This document shows positions 1 through 12,205 of a stretch of 12,205 bases of DNA, one piece after another. The DNA lies in NCBI GenBank assembly GCA_002726335.1, contig PBSR01000173.1, forward strand, positions 1 through 12,205, given 5' to 3'. Numbering within the stretch: position 1 is the first letter of the stretch; each line of letters begins with the position of its first letter. Both the position numbers and the translations under genes were made by a program. The DNA comes from Gemmatimonadaceae bacterium. Lineage in GTDB: Bacteria > Latescibacterota > UBA2968 > UBA8231. Under the pieces are notes generated by a model. That model was not told the origin of the DNA and searched no databases. It saw only the letters and a program-made list of their open reading frames with translations.

Positions 1-1503
1 CCCGCAAATGCGTCGCATACCCCGTCGCCAGCACCGATAACGCCGCCTCGCTCCGCGCCGACACGCTCACCACCTGCCGCGCTCGACGCCCCACCGACGG
101 GGCGCGCGCCCGCAACGGCGCCTCCTCCACCACCACATGCGCGTTCGTGCCACTGATGCCGAACGCGCTGACGCCGGCGCGTCTGCGGCGCGTCCCCGGC
201 GGCCAAGGCTCCCCCGTGGTCGCGACACGAAACGGCAGCCGGCCCCAGGACACAGCCGGGTTCAGCTGATCAACATGCAGATGCGGCGGGATCTCACCGT
301 GACGGAGCGCCAGCACGGTCTTGATGAGCCCGGCCATGCCGGCCGCCGCCTCCAGATGGCCGATGTTCGTCTTCACCGAGCCCAGACGCAGCGGGTTCCC
401 CGCGTCGCGTCTGCCGAACACCTGCTCGAGCCCACTCACCTCGATGGGATCGCCCAGGGCGGTCGCGGTCCCGTGCGCCTCGATGTAGTCGATGTCATCG
501 GGCCCAAGCGCCGCACGGTCGAGTGCCTCCCGGATGAGCGCCGTTTGGGCGGGCGCGCTGGGCACCGTCAGTCCGCTGCTGGGACCGTCATGGTTAACCG
601 CAGACCCTCGAAGCACGGCAAGGATGTCGTCGGCGTCTCGGATTGCGTCGGAAACCCGCTTGAGCACGACGACACCACACCCCTCGCCCCGACCGTACCC
701 GTTCGCACCGGCATCGAACGTCCGACACAGCCCGTCGGGTGACAGCGCACCCGCGCGCGAGAGAAACACTGTGACCTCGGGTGACAGCATGAGTTGAACG
801 CCGCCGGCCAGCGCCAGGTCACACTCGCCGAGTCGCAGGCTCTGGCAGGCCAGATGGGTCGACACGAGTGACGCCGAGCATGCGGTATCGACCGCGAGAT
901 TGGGGCCCGTCAGACCGAAAACGAACGACAACCTACCGGCGGCGAAGCAGAATCCGTTACCGGTGCCGTCATACGGCCCGATCCGATCAAGGGCGCCAGA
1001 CAACAGCCCCCGGCGCGCGTAGTCGTTCTGACCGATGCCGATGAAGACGCCGGTCCGGCTGTCGCGCAGCCGCGTCGGCGCACATCCGGCATGCTCGAGC
1101 GCCTCCCACGTCACTTCGAGCAGCACACGCTGTTGGGGGTCGAGGCTGTCCGCCTCACTGCCGGACAGATCGAAGAAGGCCGCGTCGAACAGATCGACGT
1201 CGTCGAGAAACGCGCCACGCCTGGTTGTAATCGCCCCAGGTCGGCTCGGGTCAGGATCGAAGAGACGGTCCGTGTTCCAGCGATCCCGGGGGACGTCGCC
1301 TACACCGTCGCGACCGTCCCGCAACAGCTCCCAGAACCGATCCGGCGATGTCGCGCCTCCGGGAAAACGGCAGCCCATGCCGACCACGGCGATCGGTTCA
1401 CGCCGCGCCGCCTCGACCCGGTCGAGCCGCACCCGCATCTCGCGCACCGCGAACGCGGCCCGCTGCAGCGGCGACAGCCGTCGTATGTCGGGAGTGGCGT
1501 CGC

Positions 1504-1507
<4 letters not shown>
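1..1507 (-). CDS. Type I modular polyketide synthase, N-terminal part (KS domain), cut by the window edge
   Basis: The frame opens with ATG at 1507 and runs to base 1 without a stop, giving the first 502 residues. Residues 1-37 form a charged, helix-prone leader (LSPLQRAAF, then [15 protein letters not shown]), as expected of an N-terminal docking segment. A full ketosynthase follows from about residue 38 ([14 protein letters not shown]). The catalytic triad is intact: Cys210 in VDTACSASL, His345 in [12 protein letters not shown] and His384 in [12 protein letters not shown]. The domain closes with [12 protein letters not shown] near 460. It would condense the acyl chain handed over by the upstream synthase with an extender unit. 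Its start overlaps the upstream stop codon as ATGA, so translation is probably coupled. Small departures from the usual KS wording are CSASLVST for CSSSLVA and [10 protein letters not shown] for GLTAPNGPSQ. AT, reductive and ACP domains should lie beyond base 1; domain order there, and any fusion to NRPS modules, cannot be told. Confidence 0.95.
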
Positions 1508-8070
<6,563 letters not shown>

Positions 8071-8221
8071 GGACAACCCGAGACTGACGCGAGACCCCGA
8101 TCGTCCAGCCTTTGTGGGGGTCAGGACGGTCCGGACCGCCGATTCTACTACCCTTTTCCAGCTATTTGCGTGGGATCGCCACCCTCGGAAGGGATAGGCT
8201 AACACAAGCGAAAACAGTGGA
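8071..8221 (-). other. Non-coding leader between exporter and synthase genes
   Basis: These 151 bases separate the exporter stop from the chosen synthase ATG. That is long for genes within one operon, so the region may hold an internal promoter or a structured leader. I see no convincing -35/-10 pair, no strong ribosome binding site and no hairpin followed by a T run. A 12-base perfect palindrome (CGGTCCGGACCG) lies at 8127-8138, and a minor CCCT/AGGG hairpin lies further upstream. If translation instead starts at the GTG at 8205, most of this stretch is coding and the gap to the exporter stop shrinks to 16 bases. Confidence 0.4.
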
Positions 8222-9868
8222 TCAACGAGGACCGATCTTGGTTGTGTCCGAGTCGTAAATGAAGCGTCCAGCCTCCATCTTCAGAACGCGGTCGCCCACG
8301 TGGAAGTACCGTTCGTCGTGTGTCGCTGCCACGACGGTCTTGCCTCCGCGCTTCATTTCAGGGAGCAGCGTCTCGTAGAAGAACTCGCGGAACGACGGAT
8401 CCTGATCCGCCGCCCACTCGTCGAAGACGTAGATCTGCTTGTCCTCCAGCAAGCTGATGATGAGGGCGAGCCGCTTGCGCTGGCCGGTCGACAACTCCTG
8501 GTTGGCGAAGCGACCGTCGCGCCATGTGGTCTTCCGCTCAAGCCCCATGAGCCGGAGCAACTCGACGACCCGCTTGTCGTCGACGCCGCTCACGCCGTAC
8601 AGGCGCTCGAAGAGATGATAGTCAGCGAAGATCGCCGAGAACAGCTCACGGTAGGTCCGGTAGCCGACCGTGCGCGCGTCTAGCCCATTCACGCGTATCT
8701 CGCCGCTGCTTGGATAGTAGAGCGAGGTCAGCAACTTCAGCAGAGTTGACTTCCCGCTCCCATTGCCACCAACGATCAGCAGGACCTCCCCCTGTTTGAG
8801 GGTCAGATCGAGCGGACCGACCGTGAACAGCGGGTTGCCGTCTCGGTCGGTGTAGCTGAACCGAACCGTGTTCAACTCGATCGTCGTCATGACCGGAGGC
8901 GGCTCCCCGTTCCCGGCATAGGTGTCGTTGTTGCCGACGCGCGCCTGGTCGAGCTCGGCTTCCAGACGCGCGATGTTCTCGATGGAGTGCTCGGCCATCC
9001 GGAAGACAGGAAACGCGCCGACCACACCGGTGATCGGACCGATGATGAACAGGATTGCGGCCGTCAGCTGGGTCACCTGGTCGGAGTAGACCGCGCTCAA
9101 GCCGGGTAGGACGAACACCATCGCCCCGATCAAGAGATAGAAGAGCACCTGCGTGAAGATGTAATAGTCGGCGTAGCGCACCCCGGTCTTGGTTTTGGTC
9201 TCCGCCACGTCGTCGGCAATCTGGCTCAGCTCGGCAAACAGGTCACGACCGCGCGCCTGGTTGAGCTTCATCTCCTTGAAACCTTCGAGCAGATCGGTCA
9301 GGACGTCGAAGAACTCGTTTTCCTTGGCCGTCGAGCGGTGCATCTCCGCGATGAGCTCGTTGCGGCTCTTGAAATGGACCAGGACGCCAAGAGCCACAAT
9401 CGCCACCGTGAGGAAGAAGGCGACCCGGGACAGGATGAGCATGTACAACATACTGAACACAATGAGGATCGACCCCTGGCACGCGATGATCATCGGGGCG
9501 GTCGACTGCGAGATGGTGAGCGTCTCGGTCTGCATGCTCGCATAGATACGCGAGCGTCCCAGCAGCTCGAGTGGGCCGAGATCGGCCTGCCGGACTTTCT
9601 GAGACAGCTTCACGCGCAGCTTGGCGATGATCCGCTCGACTTCGATGCTGGCAACGCGGAGAATGTAGCGCTGGGTGACGATGTAGAGCGAGATGACGAC
9701 GCCGAAGAGAATGAACAGCTGGGTCGTCGAACCGCTGGAGACCGTGTGAGCCCCCTGGTTGACGACCGCCAGCAACAGGGCGTTGGCCAACCCGGACACG
9801 GCCGCGATCGCCATCACCCGGGAAAGTGGAACGTCAGACTCGCGACTGAGGAACTCCCACAGCTTCAT
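8222..9868 (-). CDS. Cyclic-peptide export ABC transporter, PvdE/SyrD type (fused permease and ATPase)
   Basis: A 548-residue half-transporter, the usual length for this family, expected to work as a homodimer in the inner membrane and pump a peptide or lipopeptide out of the cytoplasm. Six hydrophobic segments lie at about 18-37, 49-68, 124-146, 148-165, 236-258 and 267-288. The ATPase half carries Walker A GGNGSGKST (Lys373), signature LSTGQRKRLAL (459-469), Walker B IYVFDEW with Asp483 and Glu484, and the switch His517 in ATHDERYF. LSTGQ in place of LSGGQ, and DEWAADQDP in place of the DEP/DEA wording, are the form known from PvdE and SyrD, which export pyoverdine precursor and syringomycin. 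It precedes the synthases on the same strand and probably exports their product. The start is ATG 9868; no strong Shine-Dalgarno is visible. GC content is visibly lower than in the synthases. The substrate is inferred from family and context only. Confidence 0.92.
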   Translation of the reverse strand: MKLWEFLSRESDVPLSRVMAIAAVSGLANALLLAVVNQGAHTVSSGSTTQLFILFGVVISLYIVTQRYILRVASIEVERIIAKLRVKLSQKVRQADLGPLELLGRSRIYASMQTETLTISQSTAPMIIACQGSILIVFSMLYMLILSRVAFFLTVAIVALGVLVHFKSRNELIAEMHRSTAKENEFFDVLTDLLEGFKEMKLNQARGRDLFAELSQIADDVAETKTKTGVRYADYYIFTQVLFYLLIGAMVFVLPGLSAVYSDQVTQLTAAILFIIGPITGVVGAFPVFRMAEHSIENIARLEAELDQARVGNNDTYAGNGEPPPVMTTIELNTVRFSYTDRDGNPLFTVGPLDLTLKQGEVLLIVGGNGSGKSTLLKLLTSLYYPSSGEIRVNGLDARTVGYRTYRELFSAIFADYHLFERLYGVSGVDDKRVVELLRLMGLERKTTWRDGRFANQELSTGQRKRLALIISLLEDKQIYVFDEWAADQDPSFREFFYETLLPEMKRGGKTVVAATHDERYFHVGDRVLKMEAGRFIYDSDTTKIGPR

Positions 9869-10020
9869 GATTTCAGCCGACCAAGCGACGGGAGGCCCAC
9901 GCGACTCAAACTGCGAAGGGTATCATAGGGCCGGATAACGATCGGCGGTTCGCGCTGAGCCAGTTCCCCGCCCAATCGGCGCGACCAACGACGCCGGCGT
10001 GAATCGTCCGCCAAAGACGC
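9869..10020. promoter_or_regulatory. Divergent promoter region between exporter operon and aminotransferase
   Basis: The 152 non-coding bases between two divergent start codons must hold promoters for both sides unless transcription enters from elsewhere. It is one of the more AT-rich spots, with TATCAT at 9921-9926 (TATGAT on the minus strand) as a possible -10 element. No good -35 hexamer sits 16-18 bases from it on either strand. A 10-base palindrome ACGCCGGCGT spans 9991-10000. I found no Fur-like box. The role comes from gene layout; exact elements are not resolved. Confidence 0.45.
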
Positions 10021-11346
10021 ATGAAGCCACCCGAAGCGGTACGACCAGTCGTGGTCGGTCGTTCAGAGTCGCAGGGAGAGTATCCGCACGAACGACTCGA
10101 GTCGCAGGTGCGGTCCTACTGTCGCAGCTTTCCAGCCGTGTTCGACAAAGCAGAGGGCTGCCGGCTCTATGACGTCGATGGCCGCGAATACCTCGACTTC
10201 TTCGCAGGTGCGGGAGCGCTGAACTATGGTCACAATGCGCCGCGAATCTCCAGGGCGATGGTCGACTACGTGCGCGGCAATGGCGTGATGCACAGTCTGG
10301 ACATGGCGACCAGGGCCAAGGAAGCGTTCTTGAGCAAGTTCGAGTCTGTCATTCTGAGACCACGAAAGCTGGACTACAGACTGCAGTTTGTTGGCCCGAC
10401 AGGCACCAACGGAATCGAAGCCGCGTTGAAACTGGCGCGGATGGTGAAGAAACGACGTAATGTCATCGCCTTCACGAACAGTTACCACGGGCTGACAGCC
10501 GGATCGTTGGCGGTGACCGCCGGAGAGAGCTATCGGAACGAGTACTACGATTCCGCTGCCGATGTGACCTTCATGCCATATGACGGTTTTCTGGGCGACG
10601 ACGTGAACACTGTCGACTACGCTCGAAAGCTGATTCTTGGCAAGTCCACCGGCGTAGATCAACCGGCGGCCATTGTCGTGGAGACGATTCAAGCTGAGGG
10701 CGGCGTCAACGTGGCCTCCGCCGCTTGGCTGCGGTCGCTTGACGAACTGTGCCGGGACTGCGGCGCCCTGCTCATTGTCGACGACATTCAGGTGGGCTGT
10801 GGCCGCACCGGCGAGTTCTTCAGCTTCGAGCTTCCAGGGATAGCACCGGACATTGTCGTGCTCTCAAAATCGATCAGTGGCTCAGGCCAGCCGATGTCGA
10901 TCGTGTTGTTGAAGCCGCATCTGGACGAGTGGGAGCCCGGCCAGCACACCAGCACCTTTCGCGGAAACAACCTGGCCTTCATCACGGCGACGACGGCGCT
11001 CGAGTATTGGGAGTCGCCACTGTTTTCCGCCGAGATTCATGGACGGGGAGAGCACCTGGCAGCCATGCTGGAGCAGCTCTGTACGTCGTTTCCCGATCTG
11101 GAGACTCGAGTTCGTGGCCGGGGCATGCTGTTCGGTGTCGAGATCGCGAACGCGGCGATCGCACAATCGACGTCCCGGGCGGCGTTTCGCCGCGGCTTGC
11201 TGATCGAACTATGCGGCCCCGAAGACAACGTATTGAAGGTTCTTCCTCCAATCGTCACGGAGACTGACGATCTTACTGCCGGCGTGAGAATCCTCCAACA
11301 GTCAATCGCCGAGGTGGCCGGTATGACACCGACGCGGGAAATCTAG
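10021..11346 (+). CDS. ectB: Diaminobutyrate--2-oxoglutarate aminotransferase, EctB type
   Basis: A 441-residue class III PLP-dependent aminotransferase, close to the usual EctB length. The expected reaction is glutamate plus L-aspartate 4-semialdehyde to L-2,4-diaminobutyrate and 2-oxoglutarate. EctB hallmarks are FFAGAGALNYGHN (60-72), the phosphate-binding loop GPTGTN (125-130), YHG (155-157, where EctB often has FHG), VDDIQVGCGRTG with the pyridine-binding Asp254, the Schiff-base Lys283 in LSKSISG, and TFRGNN (312-317). The start is ATG 10021; the first 25 or so residues precede the conserved LESQVRSY, so GTG 10051 is an alternative, and no clear ribosome binding site decides. In ectoine operons this gene sits with ectA and ectC; neither flanks it here. 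Its neighbours are a PvdE/SyrD-like exporter and acyl-starting PKS genes, so diaminobutyrate is more likely a building block for a lipopeptide, as PvdH serves pyoverdine. Ectoine genes elsewhere in the genome are not excluded. The symbol names the family, not a proven ectoine role. Confidence 0.88.
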   Translation: MKPPEAVRPVVVGRSESQGEYPHERLESQVRSYCRSFPAVFDKAEGCRLYDVDGREYLDFFAGAGALNYGHNAPRISRAMVDYVRGNGVMHSLDMATRAKEAFLSKFESVILRPRKLDYRLQFVGPTGTNGIEAALKLARMVKKRRNVIAFTNSYHGLTAGSLAVTAGESYRNEYYDSAADVTFMPYDGFLGDDVNTVDYARKLILGKSTGVDQPAAIVVETIQAEGGVNVASAAWLRSLDELCRDCGALLIVDDIQVGCGRTGEFFSFELPGIAPDIVVLSKSISGSGQPMSIVLLKPHLDEWEPGQHTSTFRGNNLAFITATTALEYWESPLFSAEIHGRGEHLAAMLEQLCTSFPDLETRVRGRGMLFGVEIANAAIAQSTSRAAFRRGLLIELCGPEDNVLKVLPPIVTETDDLTAGVRILQQSIAEVAGMTPTREI

Positions 11347-11400
11347 CGCACCGACCTCACACCTTGACGAGAGTACCGCACGGTTGGTGCACCCTGATCT

Positions 11401-11423
11401 CACACGTCCAGCCAGGCCGTGTG
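11401..11423. terminator. Weak hairpin in the convergent gap
   Basis: The 81-base gap between two convergent genes (11347-11427) contains CACACG and CGTGTG as a perfect 6-base stem around an 11-base loop. A second, looser pair (GCACCGAC at 11348-11355 with GTTGGTGC at 11383-11390, one G-U pair) lies upstream. Neither is followed by a T run on either strand, so a factor-independent terminator is possible but weakly supported. Confidence 0.25.
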
Positions 11424-11427
11424 CGTA

Positions 11428-12168
11428 TCAGCGGAGGTGCCGGCCGCCGTCGACCCGTATCGTCTCGCCGGTCATGAAATCGGTCTCGACCAGCGCCAGG
11501 ACCGCCTTGACGATCTCCTGGTCGCCGCCCCAACGCCCGAGCGGCGTCACTCGCTCCACTTCGGCGAGGGCAGTCTCGTTCAGGCCATCCGGCGGACGAA
11601 TGGGCCCTGGGGCGATGGCATTGACGAGTATCTGATCGTCGGCCAGCTCGAGCGCCAGTGCCTCGGTCAGCGCGATGACCCCGCGCTTGGCGACGTAATA
11701 GGGCAGGAATCCGACATAGCGTGGACGGCCGCTCGCAGCGACCCAGTCGGCGAAGTTCACGATGCGGCCGCCGCCCTGTGCACGCATGTACGGCACCGCC
11801 GCCCGGGCGCAGAGAAAGGACGCGGTCAGGTCGACCGCGAGGCTGCGGTCCCAGTCCTGTTCGGTCAGCTCATCGTAGGCGGTGCGGGAATAGACCGACG
11901 CCATGTTCACGAGGATGTCGAGACGACCAAACGTCTTGGCCGAGCCATTCACCAGCCGAGCGCACTCCTCCGGTTGCGACAGGTCGACCTGTATGGCGAC
12001 GGCACGCCGGCCTTCCGCCTCGACCGCGGCGGCCGCTTGCTCGGCGTCCGCCTTCGACCGGTTGTAGGACAGCGCCACATTGGCGCCACCAGCAGCGAGC
12101 CCGGAGGCCACGGCAGCGCCGACCCGCTTACCTCCCGTGATAAGGACTGCTCGCCCGTTGAGGTTCAT
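11428..12168 (-). CDS. Short-chain dehydrogenase/reductase, pteridine-reductase-like (FolM/PTR1 relative)
   Basis: A 246-residue single-domain SDR. The cofactor loop TGGKRVG (11-17), with Arg where classical SDRs have other residues, is the TGxxxRxG form of PTR1 and FolM and favours NADPH. NMAS (88-91) replaces the classical NNAG. The catalytic Ser position is occupied by Asp141 (NFADWV), as in PTR1 and FolM; the Tyr/Lys pair is Tyr157 and Lys161 (YYVAK). The Asp-Tyr spacing is 16 rather than the usual 13, implying about three extra residues in that loop. The C-terminus is ordinary (MTGETIRVDGGRHLR). ATG 12168 is preferred; an in-frame TTG at 12177 adds three residues. It likely reduces a pterin or a related carbonyl substrate, but family members are broad and the substrate is open. 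It converges on the aminotransferase gene and may belong to a housekeeping operon beyond 12205. Confidence 0.85.
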   Translation of the reverse strand: MNLNGRAVLITGGKRVGAAVASGLAAGGANVALSYNRSKADAEQAAAAVEAEGRRAVAIQVDLSQPEECARLVNGSAKTFGRLDILVNMASVYSRTAYDELTEQDWDRSLAVDLTASFLCARAAVPYMRAQGGGRIVNFADWVAASGRPRYVGFLPYYVAKRGVIALTEALALELADDQILVNAIAPGPIRPPDGLNETALAEVERVTPLGRWGGDQEIVKAVLALVETDFMTGETIRVDGGRHLR

Positions 12169-12205
12169 CGGGGTCAAACGTCAGGCGGATGGATGCCACT
12201 CAGCG

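Noticed and set aside
8071..8205. Extended synthase start at GTG 8205
   Set aside because: The extra 45 residues resemble no FAAL N-terminus and no ribosome binding site precedes the GTG. ATG 8070 gives the normal start; the longer form cannot be fully excluded.
9869..10020. Iron-control sites (Fur box or a PvdS-type TAAAT/CGT promoter), suggested by the pyoverdine parallel
   Set aside because: Neither pattern is visible on either strand, so a siderophore role has no regulatory support here.
10021..11346. Ectoine biosynthesis operon
   Set aside because: Only the EctB-type gene is present; no acetyltransferase or ectoine synthase lies beside it in the window.
12174..12205. Possible C-terminal end of an upstream minus-strand gene (short frames stopping at 12174-12176 or 12181-12183)
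   Set aside because: At most nine or so codons are visible in each of two competing frames, too little to support a gene.

Overview
The window is GC-rich, by eye in the mid to upper 60s percent. It carries five protein-coding genes and no RNA genes, insertion sequences or CRISPR repeats that I can see. I read it as one end of a polyketide or polyketide/nonribosomal-peptide (lipopeptide-type) gene cluster in a Gram-negative bacterium. The Gram-negative inference rests on the exporter, which belongs to the PvdE/SyrD type of cyclic-peptide ABC transporters. GC content and gene style would fit soil lineages such as Acidobacteriota or Myxococcota, but nothing here fixes the taxon.

Layout. From 9868 leftwards three genes run on the minus strand like an operon. 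They are a PvdE/SyrD-like ABC exporter (8222-9868), a 2188-residue initiation polyketide synthase (1504-8070), and the first 502 residues of a second polyketide synthase whose remainder lies beyond base 1 (1-1507). The two synthase genes overlap by an ATGA junction. Divergent from the exporter, across 152 bp (9869-10020), is a plus-strand EctB-type diaminobutyrate aminotransferase (10021-11346). Convergent with that, on the minus strand, is a short-chain dehydrogenase resembling pteridine reductases (11428-12168), which may already be outside the cluster.

Proposed joint function. The N-terminal fatty acyl-AMP ligase of the large synthase would activate a free fatty acid and load it on ACP1. 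The KS, the malonyl-type AT and the B-type KR would extend it once to a 3-hydroxyacyl chain on ACP2, which is passed to the KS of the next synthase. The aminotransferase would make L-2,4-diaminobutyrate from aspartate semialdehyde. Neither ectA nor ectC lies beside it, and an exporter of the PvdE/SyrD family does, so the likeliest use is as a building block of a lipopeptide assembled by nonribosomal peptide synthetase modules to the left of this window. The set (acyl ligase start, diaminobutyrate supply, PvdE-type export) parallels the pyoverdine system (PvdL, PvdH, PvdE), with a polyketide extension after the acyl start. The enzyme families are seen directly in the sequence; the product and the off-window NRPS are inference.
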